DNA of 64,000 bases from Leucosporidium creatinivorum (GCA_001600635.1 BCKL01000030.1:36763-100762), one strand, 5' to 3'. Shown: positions 1 through 12,996, counted from the stretch's first letter. Notes: generated by a model from the letters alone, not told the origin. Made by a program: numbers and translations.

Positions 1-950
1 TGCCCCCTCCCGTCGAACGCCTGGCCAAGAAGTACCTCCGCCGTCCTGCGATTGTCACCATCGGAGTCGCTGGACAGGCCGTCGACACGGTCGACCAGCG
101 CGTCGAGTTCATCGGCAGTGAGGAGAAGAAGAAGTGAGTTTGGTTCGTTCTCGTCGGTGTCGAGGAGCCTTGAGCTGACGTTTTGTACCAATAGGTCCCG
201 CCTCATCGAGATACTCAACAACGGTGGCTTCGAGCCGCCTATGATCGTTTTCGTCAACCAGAAGAAGGGAGCCGATGTCTTGATGAAGGACTTGCAGCGC
301 GCTCGCGTACGTCTGTATCTCGCCCTTCGCTCGCAGATACTCGCTGATACCGCTCCATCTCACAGTGGAACGCCACCACCCTCCATTCCGGCAAGAACCA
401 GGAGCAGCGAGAAGCCGCTCTCAACTCGATCCGCTCGGGCGAATGCGATGTCCTCGTCGCGACCGATCTGGCGGGACGTGGAATCGACGTGCCCGACGTC
501 TCCCTCGTCGTCAACTTCCAGATGTCCAACACCATCGAGGCGTACATTCACAGGATTGGTGAGTCGAGTTCGAAGAAGCCGAGGAGGAGGGTCGAGCTGA
601 CAATGCTTCTTGCTCTCGACAGGACGTACCGGCCGTGCTGGAAAGACGGGAGTGGCCATCACCTTCCTTGCCGAGACGGACGAGGATCTCTTGTACGTTC
701 GACTGCGTCTCGAACTAATCCCCTGCTCGGCGAAGCTAACTGCCGCCCCCTCCCTCCACAGCTACGACCTCAAGTCGGAGCTCACCAAGTCGCCAGTGTC
801 GAGGTGCCCCTCAGGTGCGTTCTCCTGCTCTCGCAGACTTCCAATGCCGAGACTGACTCCAACTCGTCCTTCGCAGAGCTCATGAAGCACCCCGCTGCTC
901 AATCTCGCCAGAGCGCCGCGATGAAACGGCAAGCCATGGACATGGAGTAG
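1..950 (+). CDS. PRP28: PRP28-type DEAD-box RNA helicase, 3' part
   Basis: ATP-dependent RNA helicase of the U5 snRNP (DDX23 family), which in characterised species helps exchange U1 for U6 at the 5' splice site in the nucleus. Only the last 210 residues are in the window; the 5' end lies upstream. Exons read as 1-133, 195-306, 366-558, 623-692, 762-814 and 877-950 and keep phase throughout. The helicase C-terminal lobe is clear: [13 protein letters not shown] (motif IV region), THE pattern replaced by [30 protein letters not shown] (motif V) and [15 protein letters not shown] (motif VI). The tail [17 protein letters not shown] followed by ELMKHPAAQ is typical of PRP28 rather than other DEAD-box proteins. 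Stop TAG at 948-950. Family assignment is firm; function is by homology. Confidence 0.93.
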
Positions 951-1095
951 TTAGGACGTACAGTAGTAGATTCAGGCTATTTATGCAACCGTACAGATTG
1001 CCGATCAAATCGTCCTTGCGCACTCTTGCGCACCTCGGCCTCCAGCTCGGAAGCTGAGCGCAGTGCTCTTCCTCCTACTTTCTCCTCGCTTCAAC

Positions 1096-2118
1096 ATGTC
1101 TTCTCGTCTCTCAAAACGCTACCTTGACCAGCGGCCGGTACCCGAGTCAACGCCACGATCAGGACTCTCTATCCTGCTACACGTCGTCGCCCTAGCATCG
1201 CATGTCAACTCGTTTCGCCTGCTCTTCAAGCCGTCGCCCGTCAGCGAGTTTATGAACGCACAGAAGGGAGGGCAATGGGGCTACTTGACCATTTTGTCGT
1301 GAGTCGGGGCTGCTGCAGCAGGATGATTGTACTGCAGTAGAAAGGGAGCTGATGACGTTGTGTTGTTCGCAGCTTGGCCGTTTCGCTCCTCACCTTTGTT
1401 GCTGCACTGCTCAAGGACGCGTTTCCGAGTCATACAGGTAAACCCGAACTAGATCTACGCGGTTGCAGCGAGAGAGCTGACCCCGACGACCTGCAGGACT
1501 CGACCGTCTCAAGACCTCCCTCTCGGTCATTGCAGTCCCCGTCGAGGGGCTCGTCTCGGTGCTCTACTGGACGATGCAGGCCATCGACCCGAGCCTCTTG
1601 ACCCCCGAGAACGCCATGTTCAAGATCCCCCTCTTCCTCGATCTCAGCATCCACGCTTTCCCGGCCATCTTCCTTTGGACCGACTTCCTCGTCTTCTCGC
1701 CCAGGATGAGCAAGAAGGCCAACCCTTTGCTCATCTCGACTGTCGCGACCATCGCCTATTGCCTGTGGATGGAGTTCACCGCCTCCCATAACGGCCGCTT
1801 CCCCTACCCGTTCCTCGGTGAGCCTCCTTCGACGAGCGCCGAGCTTCCCATTACAGCGCCGAGCTCACGACCACCTCGCCTGCAGATACGATGAAGCCTC
1901 TAGCGCGCTTCATCTTCTACACGTCTATGGTACCCGTCCTCTTGGGACTCTTCTACCTCTCCAACGCCGTGCACGATGCGATTCGGTGGGTTCCTCGCTC
2001 GCCTCGCTCAGTCCGGCGCATAGCTGACCCCTTTTCTTATTGCAGCGGCAAGGATGGGCGAACACAAGCTCCCATCGCTGCCAAAGCGCAGAGGAAGGTC
2101 GATTCCAAGATCCACTGA
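1096..2118 (+). CDS. FAR-17a/AIG1-like multi-pass membrane protein
   Basis: A 253-aa integral membrane protein from five exons (1096-1298, 1373-1437, 1497-1817, 1886-1985, 2046-2118). The ATG at 1096 is the first in frame. About six hydrophobic segments are visible. The family's two catalytic residues, the Thr of the W-x-x-L-T motif and the His of the membrane helix after the P-x-W/F-L motif (Thr43 and His134 in human AIG1), appear conserved: WGYLTILS puts Thr at about residue 65 and FLDLSIHAFP puts His at about residue 142. Animal AIG1 and ADTRP hydrolyse fatty-acid esters of hydroxy fatty acids; a lipid-hydrolase role here is inference. The Lys/Arg-rich C-terminus should be cytosolic. It sits 145 nt downstream of PRP28 on the same strand. 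Confidence 0.85.
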
Positions 2119-2497
2119 AGGCGGCGAAGAAACCTCGGCGACCGAGTCAGTTCGGTCGAGCGATGCTGCGCAAGTCCAGGCTTCGCGGTCGGTACGGAGC
2201 AGACTGTTAGATAGAAGCTTTGCACTACATCTTGATGCCATTTCCCCTCTGTTACGCGGCTCAATCGGCCTCCAGACCCCGTTCGGCGAGCGTGAGTGGT
2301 GGCTTGCGAAGATGCTCAGGTGTAGTAGATTGCGGCATGCTCGTCTATAAGCCGCGACGTAAGTCTTGAGCTAAGTCCCTCACCACAAAACCCATCTCTT
2401 CGACTTTCGATTCGCCTGCCGAAGCTCCGCGTGAACGGCCGTGAACTCTCCTCCTCCCCCTCCATCTGACTCATCGACTCGAAACGCTACAACAGCC
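2119..2497. other. Intergenic, 5' region of the Zn2Cys6 factor
   Basis: 379 nt between the FAR-17a/AIG1-like gene and the Zn2Cys6 factor. Short open frames here show no family signature. It should hold the 3' end of the former and the promoter and 5'UTR of the latter. No TATA box or operator could be called. Confidence 0.5.
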
Positions 2498-5400
2498 ATG
2501 TCGGAAGCACAGGGGACCGGAGAGCAAGGCGACATGCCCATCCAACTACCAGCCTTGGCTCCGTTGAGCGCGCCTCCCCTTCCCCTCTCGAGCAACGGCG
2601 GCAGCCTCCCTCCAGCTGCCTCTGCGAGCGATCCGTCGGCCGCCTTTAACTTTGGCCCACCGACTCCAGGCGGAGGGATCGATTTCACCAACTTTCTGGG
2701 ACAGTACAGCCAACAGACAAGCCAACCGCAAGGCATGTACGGCAACAGCAGCTATCCTCCCTTCAACCCCACCGCCTCGGCTTCGACAGCCCCAGCTCCA
2801 GCTCCGCCCCAGCTCGCTCGCGATTCGCAGAGTCCCAACCTATCCGTATCGCCTAGTGTTGCGCAGGAAGCGCTAGGCCCTTCGCCTACAACAGCAGGAG
2901 CACCGCCGAAGAAGGCGACCAAGAAGCGCAAGCCGAATGCAGGCAAGAGCGCTGGGACCGAGGACGAAGACGACGATGAGGCCAAAAAGAAGCGTATCAA
3001 GACGCCGAGAGCTTGTGACTCGTGCCGGCGGAAGAAGATCAGGTAAGGCAGCATCCTCTTGACAGCGACGACCGCGCGGGGGTCCTTCTTCGCGGAGTTG
3101 GCAGCTTGGGGAAACGCCGAGGGCGTCTACGCCAGGCTTGCAGAGCTCTCGAGGATTCTTGCCGATCCCCGTGACTGCCTGAGCGTTGAGCGAGGCGACG
3201 CCGACGAGCCGTTCGCTCTTGTTGTCGCTGCGCTGATCCGCCTTGCTTTCTTCATCCCACGCCCTTGCAGGTGCAATCCAGTACCTGATCTGGAGCCGCC
3301 GATCTGTGCACATTGTAAAGGCCACGGTAACGAATGCACCTGGGTAGGTATCTCGACTCCCTGCCTTCTCCGACCCGACCGAACCCTCCGCCGACGATCC
3401 TCAGCTGACCTCAACCTTCGCTTTTCCCATAGTTCCTTCCCATCGCCGAGACTCGCTTCAAGCGTGCGAAACCCAAGGAAGACCCGCTAGCCAATCTCTC
3501 TGGACCAACACCTACGGGCTCGGCCGCCAGCTCGACTCCCATCTTCAACCTCCCTTCGCAATCCGTCGCCGGCCAGATCTTCCCTCTCGACGCTCCACAA
3601 CGCTCCAACTCGAATGGATCCCCGCACGAGTACTCGACAGGTCCTCGCAAAGAAGCGAGGCTGGTTGGGCCGACCTCCATCAGCCATCTCATGCACTCGG
3701 TGAGCTTGAGAGCGCTCTCCCCGCTTATAAGGCTGTAGCTGACGACCTCTGCTTCCTTGCCCAGACATCTACGTTCCCTACAGAACGAATGGTACGTCGT
3801 CGCGGCCTCTGAGCTCGTGCACAAGGCGCGAAAGCTGACCTGCCCTTACCCCCACTCCAGGTGCCCGTCGACTCCAAGTACTCGCAATCCCTCACCGTCG
3901 ACGATTCGGGCGATGGATTCATCCGTGTCATCTCGGTCGGCGATGGCGATCCATCAGACGGCACGCATGCTCCCCTCGCGGTTCAAGGACTCGAAAACGC
4001 GGTCGCCGAGCAGCTCCTCAACTACTACTTCGACACCCACGCTTCGCACTTCCCCGTCGTCTCAAGAGCAGACTTTGCGGCTCAAGGGACTCCCTCTATC
4101 CTCCTCTTCAACACGCTGTGTGGCATCTCGGCGCTCTCGCACCATGTCGGCCCTGCGATCCTTCGGACGATCAAGGCGACGATTCGAGGTGAGTGACGGT
4201 AGTGTGAGCTGTGACGAAGAAGGTAGACGGTAGCTGATCTTGCCACCTTCCGAACAGCTGCTCTTCGAGAACAAGACCTCCTCGACAACTCGACAATCAG
4301 CAATATCCAGGCGCTGCTCGTCTACGCCTTCAGTCTCGAGTTGGAGAAGGGTACTGCAGCGAGCAAGACATGGAACCTGCTGGGAGTGGCGATTCGCATG
4401 GCGCAGGTGAGCTCTCGCCGTTCGACCTAGCGATTCGACGGAGCTGACCCCTGCTCGGCGCAGGATCTCGGCCTGCATCGCAAACTCGGCAGCGAGAGCA
4501 AGATCAACACCGAGGCGGATCATACAGAGCTGCGGCGCAGGGTGTGGGGAGGATGTGTTATTGCAGATCGCTGGTGTGCTGCCATGGTGAGTGGGCTCCG
4601 TCTGTTCTCTGTCGCTCGCTGGCTGACCCGGTGTCGTTGCAGTACGGACAACCAATGATGATCGACCTCGCCGACTGCGATACCATGCTACCTTCGGTGC
4701 ATGACATCCGACCGGCGCTGCCGTTCAACGCCGAGCAGAGGCCCTTCATCTTCAATGGCGCCGTCCTCTCGCTGTCGATATTGCTCGGCCGCATTCTCAA
4801 GGGCATCTACTCTCCGAGTGCGTCTATTCCTATTTGATCCACCAGACTTTCCGCTAATTCACGTGCTTGTGTAGCTGGAATCATGACCCTCTCGAGCGAC
4901 GACGCTACCGCTCTCATCGCCGACCTCGCTTCGTGAGTGCAAGGGGGCTTCCTGCAAGACCGCCGTTGAAGCTAACCTCGCTATCTTGCAGCTGGGTGGA
5001 AAAGCTACCGGAAGAGCTGCGCTTCCAAGGCCTCAATTCGACGTCGGAGCAAGGTAAGCCTTTCCCTCGTCCTCGCCGCTCGAACCCGAGCTGACTCGCC
5101 TTACTCGCTCAGGCTTCCTTCACCTCCTCTACATCCCTGTCCGCTTCCTCGTCACTCGCCCCTTCATGCGCATCTCCTTCCAGCTGCCAGAACGCTTCGC
5201 CAACGTCTCGGTCGGCACCGTCGCTTGGACCAAAGTCGAGACTGAGTCGCGCGAGGCTATCGAGTGGGTCGACAAGAATGAGCACATCCTCGAGGGATGG
5301 TTCGTTGGCATTTATAGCTTCTTCGTGTGCAGTCTTGTTCAGGTGAGTGCGGTTGTCGCGAGTCCTGAGATAGCCAGCTGACCCTTCTTCCCTTCGCAGT

Positions 5401-6407
5401 ATCATTCGCATATCCGTCGACGAGATGCACAGTCGCTCAACACTCTCCGCCTCGCTCGCGATACGATGAAGGTGAGCTGTCTTGCCTCCTCCTCTGTGAG
5501 CCACGCTGAGCGTTCCGTCTCGCAGCGCCTCGTCATCCCCGAAGGAGAGACTCACTTGCGCCACAAGATCGCGGAGATTACTCATCTCCTGTACCACACC
5601 GCTACCAGCGTTGGCTCGTGGGCGCCTGAAGCTGCTGAAGGGCTGTCGCCGGCGTCCAACGGCACCACCGCCATCACGACTCTGAATCCGACCGTCGGCG
5701 TTCGTCAGAGGTGCGTTTACGACCTGCTGCTCGCGAGAATCTCCGCTAACGCTGCTCGCCTCAAACAGGGAGCAAGACTGGCATCTTCGCTACAAGAAGG
5801 AAGGCGCGAACGCCTACTACGTCTCTGATCGCCGAACCGGCAGCGGCGCCTCGCCAGGAAGCTTCGCTCGCCCCGCCAACTCGGCCAGCCCTGGGTCAAC
5901 GCCCGGCGGCTCGGTTCCTCCTTACTCCTCTTCGCTTCGCTCGACCCACGTCCCCGGCGATGAACCTACAGAGGCCGACGCCGACGCCTCTGCCTCCAAC
6001 AACCTTCCCGCCATCCCCGTCACCTCGGCTCCCGCCGCCGCTGCACCTGTCACAGCGCTGCCCATCCCCGTCGTGGCGCCTCTCTCCAACCCCTCAGCTT
6101 CGGGGCTCTCCTCCTTTGTCGCAAGCCCGCAAGACATGAGCACCCTCCCCGACTTCAGCTTCCCCGACTCGCTCAACTTCAACCCCTCGCTCAACCAGCC
6201 GGGTGGAGGCGGATTCGATCCGTTCGGAGTGGGAGGAGATGGTACGCCGAGCTTGTTCCCCCCTGATGGCATCTTTGATTGGGGTGAGTCGAGGCGAATT
6301 TCAGAGCCGGAGGAGAGAGCTGACTCGTCGTTTCGGCTTTCGCAGACAGCTGGTCGTCCTTCTTCAGCGCTGTGCCGGGTGGGCAGCCTGGAGGACCGGG
6401 GATGTGA
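2498..6407 (+). CDS. Zn2Cys6 fungal transcription factor
   Basis: A 956-aa predicted nuclear regulator in 15 exons: 2498-3042, 3271-3343, 3433-3699, 3765-3791, 3861-4188, 4258-4406, 4464-4586, 4643-4817, 4875-4932, 4992-5053, 5113-5342, 5400-5471, 5526-5710, 5769-6283, 6346-6407. The binuclear zinc cluster is split by the first intron: Cys at about 173, 176, 183, 194, 197 and 204, spacing CX2CX6CX10CX2CX6C, preceded by a Lys/Arg-rich stretch and followed by FLPIAETRFKR. The middle carries a Fungal_trans domain (QALLVYAFSLELEKG, then RRVWGGCVIADRWCAAMYGQP). N- and C-termini are Pro/Ser/Gly-rich and probably disordered. The linker resembles basidiomycete factors often annotated as XlnR/Xlr-like, but I would not name the target pathway. 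Exon 4 is only 27 nt. Confidence 0.88.
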
Positions 6408-6580
6408 GACGGAGCTTCGATACCTGCTTTTCCTCTTCAGTACTCTAGTAGTCGCCCTAATCTGTTGTTTTACGATCGTTGGCGTCGAAGGGAGCGAGCG
6501 TTTCGCAAGGACGGAGGACTTCGCTGCTGCCAGAACGTCGAGTACTGATCCTTTCGTTTCGTTTCATCAGCCTATGCGCT
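6408..6580. terminator. Convergent 3' intergenic region
   Basis: 173 nt between the stop of the + strand zinc-cluster factor (6407) and the stop of the - strand thioredoxin-like gene (6581). Both 3' ends must lie here or overlap. AT content rises (ctagtagtcgccctaatctg), as expected for 3' processing, but no specific polyadenylation signal can be assigned. Confidence 0.4.
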
Positions 6581-7253
6581 TCAATCGCTCGAGACGGGAA
6601 GACTCTGAAGGAAGGACTGCGGAAGGAAAACCGAGGTCAGCTCGGTCGACGTGGGTGGCTGAGCAGGCCCAAGCTTACCTTGATGTCATCCGAGACGGTC
6701 TCGAGATCCTCAGTCGAGATACTCTCAGCAGGACCGTACTGCCTGCTGCCCCTGAAAGCGATGAGACTCGGCGCCTCGATATCCTCGAGGTCGACCGACT
6801 TGAGAAGCTCCTGCAATCGAGCTGGTGAGCTCGGATGTCGACGCTGGGCGAAAGAGTAGATTGGGAGACCTACCTCTGACCCGGATACGTCGATAGTGTA
6901 CTGCTCAATGCCAGGGAACTGACCAGCGAGCTCGGCAAAGTCTCGGCGAATCGAGCTGTGCGAAGACGGCGGCGGGGGAACATGTGCAAAGTTAGTTCGA
7001 GCATCCCGTGTCGCATTGTCTGGTGTGTGCGCGCTACTCACTTAGCATCGGATTCTGCAGAGCAATCAGCGTCAGCACTCCGTTCGGAGCTCATTCTGCA
7101 TCGTCGCGACTCACCAGAGTTGAAGAGCAGCACGACAGCAATCTCATCGCGCTCCAGATCCCCAATCGACTCCTCCCAATCCTCGGGTCCTTCGATAGAC
7201 TTGACGCTCACTGTTTGGGCGGGAGCACGTTTCGGCGTCAGCTTTCGGCACAT
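6581..7253 (-). CDS. Thioredoxin-fold protein lacking the CxxC motif
   Basis: A 133-aa predicted protein from exons 7253-7115, 7054-7042, 6955-6874, 6810-6679 and 6616-6581. The start is the only ATG before the upstream promoter. The pattern is thioredoxin-like: a strand VVLLFNSESD where active thioredoxins carry the WCGPC loop, a helix RRDFAELAGQFPG, a strand YTIDVSGSEELLK, and IEAPSLIAFRGSR matching the cis-Pro region. The redox cysteines are absent; the only Cys is residue 2. Exon 2 is a 13-nt microexon whose inclusion keeps phase and fits the fold. The intron 6811-6873 is 63 nt and stop-free, so retaining it would only insert 21 residues; removal gives the better thioredoxin alignment. 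A catalytic oxidoreductase role is unlikely; binding or scaffold function is inference. Confidence 0.7.
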
Positions 7254-7734
7254 CTGCTGAGCTTGCTGCAGCTGCAGTCGCAGATCTGAGGAGATGCAGC
7301 GATTGAGAGAATGTCGACGCACTGTTGGTAGATGTAATGAAGTGGTTGGAAGCGTGTAGGAGGAGCAAGAAGGCCGAGAAAGAGATGACGCGAACGAGAG
7401 GCGCGCGAGTGGGGCGCAGCGTTAAGGAGGCTGGCAACTTTCTGTAGGAAAGTCCAAGGGTACCAGTGCTCGCTTCCTCGATTCTATATCGGCGCAAGAA
7501 GAAAGGAAGCGGAGCTCGGCGCCGAAAAGGAGACCAGCGAGTGCTCGGCTGCAGCGACAGCTAGTGGGTCGTGTTCGGAGCCTTAGGCCCGCGGGGCTGC
7601 TCTCGAATGCTCTTCGCTGTTCTCACATACGAGCTCGAGGCGCTGGCCTTCTCGTACCCATCCTCTCGGTTCTCGCTTCGGCGCACGCCAGAGTGGAAGC
7701 ACAACGGTTCTGTTTCTTACAATCGACTCCCAGA
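7254..7734. other. Intergenic between PRE2 and the Trx-like gene
   Basis: 481 nt. On the minus strand an open frame continues upstream of the Trx-like start and contains a hydrophobic run (VRVISFSAFLLLLHAS), but it has no ATG, so I treat it as 5'UTR or promoter. It holds the palindrome TCGGCGCCGA at about 7528 and the PRE2 3' end. Confidence 0.45.
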
Positions 7735-9231
<1,497 letters not shown>

Positions 9232-9534
9232 GATGATTGTTGACGGTGTAGGTAAGTTGTGTAGGGTCTAGTGGAAGCGCTGCAAGTGCCGAGAAGTGCG
9301 CCGAGTGTCGACGGAGCTAGAACAGGTGAAGTGGAGGAGGCGAAGGGGTAAGCTGACGACGCCGCTGGGCCAAGTCGTCGCTCGGGAGAGAAGTGAAGAG
9401 CTTCGCAAGTCGCTGCTGTAGCAGTTCGTTACAGGTTCGCGGTGATCTGAATCGGTCGAAGATTAATCCCGACCGCTTATTGACTACCAACAAGCTACAT
9501 AATTACAAGAGCCGCTCCATCGCAGCTCCTCCCT
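9232..9534. other. PRE2 promoter and PRP38 3' flank
   Basis: 303 nt between two minus-strand genes. It includes an AT-richer stretch around 9470-9520 just beyond the PRP38 stop, likely its 3'UTR, and GC-rich PRE2 upstream sequence. No proteasome-gene control element that I recognise is visible. Confidence 0.4.
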
Positions 9535-10721
9535 TCAGACATCCCCCTCGACCCGCTCTGTATCAATGTCCATCGGTGCGGGACTCCTCGACGGACTCCT
9601 CGACACGAACCTCCCTCCAGCATCACTCCCAGCACTCGGACTCCTACTGACAAACCTCCCCTCGCTCCCCTCGGCGCTCCTGCTCCTCGCCCTCCCCCTC
9701 CCCTCGACCGCCGCCTTTCCTGCTGCAGGCTGCTCCTCCTCATCCTCCGACCCCTCGGTCCAGTATTCCGGTGTCTTCTCCGCCTCTCCCTCTGGTGTAG
9801 GACTCCGACTCCCACTCGGACTGCGACTGAGATACCGCCCGCGACCCTCTCCCTCCTCGTCGTCCGAGCCCTCGCCGCCGTCGTCCAAGACGCCCATCGC
9901 TTTGCCCAGCTTGCTCCGTCGGGGTGCGAGTCCTTCGGTTTCCTCCAAGACCTTGCGTTGTGTTAGGCGAGGGAGTTGAACCTCGCACACTCGCTCTTCG
10001 TTGAGGAGCTCGTCGACGAACTCGTCCATCGTGGTGAGGTGGTAGGAGCCGTCTGTTGAGGGAGAGAGCATTGTCAGCTTTCAGTCTCCCAGTCTTGAAA
10101 TATCATAGAGCAATGCAGCGAGGCGACTCACCCATTCGGCGGAAGCGGATCTTGCGATAATCGTCCAGCAGCGGTTCCAGCACCTCGTAGACGTTGACCG
10201 GGTCGAATGTCAGCCGTACATAGTAGGCAGCTAATGCTCGGAGGTATCTTTCAGAGCGAGATGGGTGAGCATAGCCTTACAGCGGCGTGACCAAGAGCTC
10301 CGACTCACTTGAACTCCTCCGCTCTTAGATACTCCAGCACAATCTCCCGTTCTGGTTGTAGCTGTAGCAGCTTGAGACACAGACACATGAACTCTGTAGG
10401 CTTCTGGTTGGCAAAGGTGCCGCCAATGTACTTGAGGCCGATGGCATTGTCGATGAGCGAGGCGGCGTTGAGAGCGAAGCAGTGCTCCTCTGCAGGGTGG
10501 AAGCGGGGTCAGTAGAGCTGTACGAGAGTATGAGAGCTAGCCTTCAAGCTTACTCCAGTAGAGCGAGTCGTAGATGCGAGAGCGGATGACCTTCTCGATG
10601 AGGTACTGTTGAGCGGCAGGGGAGAGTCAGCTTAAGCTACAGGGGAGCAGCAACATCTACCACTCACCTGAGGGTTTGTACCGTGAATGCTGAGAGCACC
10701 GCGAATGGTCGTGTTGGCCAT
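9535..10721 (-). CDS. PRP38: Pre-mRNA splicing factor PRP38
   Basis: PRPF38A-type component of the tri-snRNP needed for spliceosome activation. 306 aa from exons 10721-10668, 10605-10554, 10489-10309, 10247-10132 and 10052-9535. The PRP38 core fills about residues 1-175: TIRGALSIHGTNPQYLIEK, RIYDSLYWKEHCFALN, IGGTFANQKPTEFMCL, REIVLEYL, LAAYYVRLTFDPVNVYEVLE and DDYRKIRFR are near-invariant family motifs. The C-terminus is acidic, then has SRSP/RS dipeptides like metazoan PRPF38 proteins. The divergent neighbour bL27m starts 236 nt upstream, so the two share a promoter region. Confidence 0.95.
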
Positions 10722-10957
10722 GACTTAAGGGAGAGAGAGCGAGCGCGCTGGGACGACGAGGAGCTGCTGAGGCGAGACGGGAGGAGCGGGGCTGTTCTGC
10801 TGTAGCTCCTTATGCTGTAATGAAGCTGTTGATGAGCTCTTCGAAACGAGTTGTGCAGTCGAAGCGGATTGGCAAGAAGCAAGGAGCGAGCGACAGCTCC
10901 GCGCTTCTCTCTTTCCCGCCTTCTATTCGTCTGTAGCTCAGCACACTCTCGCACACG
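10722..10957. promoter_or_regulatory. Divergent promoter PRP38 / bL27m
   Basis: 236 nt separate the ATG of PRP38 (-) from that of bL27m (+). The octamer CTGTAGCT occurs twice, at about 10801 and 10931, close to each start. The same motif recurs upstream of other genes in the window, so it may be a core-promoter or 5'UTR element; that is inference. Confidence 0.45.
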
Positions 10958-11725
10958 ATGAACTTTCTCCGGACAGCGCTGCGACCATCGCTTCCTTCTC
11001 TCCCTTCAACTTCTGTACTCCGATCCACTCTGCTCGACTGTCCTCTGCCAGGTCAGCTCTCTCGCCTCTCTCGTTTCCTCTAAGCCTCACCAGCTGATCC
11101 TGCATCTCACTCGCTGACACCTTCTCAATCTCACCTGTTGCCACAGGTCTTATGCAAGTACGAACTGCCACCAAGAGGGGAGGAGGAAGTTCAAAAAACG
11201 GACGCAATTCCATCGGAAAGCGACTGGGAGTGAAGAAGTACGGAGGTGAGTAGTTTGCCTTGCTATACTGAATGACAGAGCTGACGAGCTACCTCCTCAG
11301 GCCAATCCGTCATCGCTGGCAACATCCTGGTCCGCCAACGCGGGACTTCCTTCCACCCCGGCCAGCACGTCGCTCGCGGTCGTGACCACACCCTCTACGC
11401 CCTCGCTCCAGGATACGTCACCTACTACACCGACCTGGTCCGAGGCAAGGAGCGCAAAATGATTGGCATCACCACCGACAGTCGCGAGGAGACGCTACCG
11501 CGCCTGGTCGAGCACCTCGGCCGGAGTCGATACTTTGGCAAGGTCGATTTGGAGCGCGAGATGGGCGATTGGGAGTTTGGAGCGGAAGAGCTGAGCGCGA
11601 TGGAGGGAGAACAGGGGGATCAGCTGAGCGAGGAGGAGCTCAACCAGCTCATTGCCGAGGCGGTAGCGGGCGCCGAGAGTCAGGCAGCGGCAGCACCAAG
11701 CGTCGAGGGTCAGGTCAAGGCATGA
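10958..11725 (+). CDS. Mitochondrial large-subunit ribosomal protein bL27m
   Basis: 205-aa nuclear-encoded mitoribosomal protein, yeast MRP7-type. Exons 10958-11051, 11147-11245, 11301-11725. The N-terminus ([15 protein letters not shown]) is Arg/Ser-rich without acids, as for a mitochondrial presequence. The L27 signature follows: [38 protein letters not shown] and [20 protein letters not shown]. The extra C-terminal 80 residues are acidic and are absent from bacterial L27 but usual in fungi. The first intron uses a GTCAGC donor. Identification is firm. Confidence 0.94.
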
Positions 11726-11927
11726 GGATGTAAAGATTTCGTTCAGCATCTGTGGCGGGAGGCCGGAGAGAGAGGTCAAGTCGAGGCCAGATGGACAGCT
11801 TCGCCGAGCTCTCGCTCGCAAAGCTGCGCTCAGTTCTCTTGCTCTTCACAAAGCTCGTTGGTCAACAATATTCGACGTTCCCGCTCTTTGACGAGGGAAG
11901 AGGTGACCACCTCTCTGCACACCATCC

Positions 11928-12996
11928 TCACTGCGAAGGCGACGACGAGGGTCAGCTACTTCGGCCGACTTGCCTGCCGCCTCTACTCCACAGCTCACCA
12001 GCACGACAATCTCGCCCCTCGCCACCCAATCCTCTTTTACCGCCGCCACATCCTTATCCAACTTGTTCTCACACCCTTTGCAACCCCTCACCCTCGGCTT
12101 CCTCATCTCCACCTCCCCCTTCAACAGCTTGTGCGGAATCGTCGCGGGAACAATCTTGTCCATCGCAGCGCGGAAGCTCTCGTCGCGGACGGATTCGTAC
12201 GAGTCGTTGGAGAGGCGGCGAGTTTGATGCGAGAGGTGGCAGTGGCAGGCTTTCTGGCGAGGGGCGCTTCGGAGGGAGGCGCGGATGGAGGCGAGGTGGG
12301 TGAAGTGGTACTGCTCCTGTGCAGGGCAAGAGATATCTGAGCGTCAGCTGGATTGCAGAGAGAGCGAACTGAGAAGAGGAGATGCTCGACGAGACCCTTC
12401 GGCGATGAGCTGGACTCACCAGTCGGCGCCGAGCAGGCGCTGGACAGTGCTTGTACTCGGCGCACAGGGCCATCTGGCTCAGCAGTCGCTGCTTGAGCGT
12501 CGCCTGAGCCGCCTCGTGCATCATTGGCTCGTTCTGAAGGTGCGAAGCGATGGCGAAGGCGAATAAAGGCTCCACCTTGATGAGCTCGCTGGGGAGGCGC
12601 TGGTTCAGCTGACCGAGTACTTACGACAGAGCAGGACATGGCTCACCGAACCCCCCTCTCTGCAATCTTGATCACCTTGCGCGCTCTGTACTTCTCCCCA
12701 AGCTCCCACAACGTCCTGAGCGATTCGAGCCCTTCATCGCGGCCCGTGTCCAAGACTCGCAGGAAGAGGCGGAGCTCCTCCGACGTCTCGGATACCACGC
12801 ACTCGCTGTAGTCATCCTCGCCTTGGTATAGTCCATCCTCCGGCCGCCAGAGCGTCGATTGAGCGGCGAGAAGGTGAGGCTCAACTGGTATTCGATCGCC
12901 GTCGCTCGACACGACGTGTGCGATGGTAGGAGGGCGTTTCGAGTGCAGTTGAAGCTTGCTGAAACTGTTGACCAGGTGCTCGGACGAGTCCGACAT
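11928..12996 (-). CDS. BTB/POZ-like domain protein
   Basis: 279-aa predicted protein. Exons 12996-12647, 12588-12420, 12316-11999, with the stop codon TGA alone forming the last coding exon (11930-11928). The first 110 residues look like a fungal BTB/POZ domain (AHVVSSDGDRIPVEPHLLAA, SEELRLFLRVLDTG, LRTLWELGEKYRARKV). The C-terminal half has Cys/His pairs (CHCHLSH, CKGCENK) that could bind zinc. If the final intron (11931-11998, GTGAGC donor and GTAGCTGACC branch) is retained, the frame runs on to 11846 with a different tail. Such proteins are often adaptors; no partner can be read from the sequence. Confidence 0.7.

Noticed and set aside
12121-12639. Minus frame overlapping BTB exon 2
   Set aside because: Low-complexity reading in the wrong frame; the BTB exons join in phase through the frame giving AFAIASHLQNEP.
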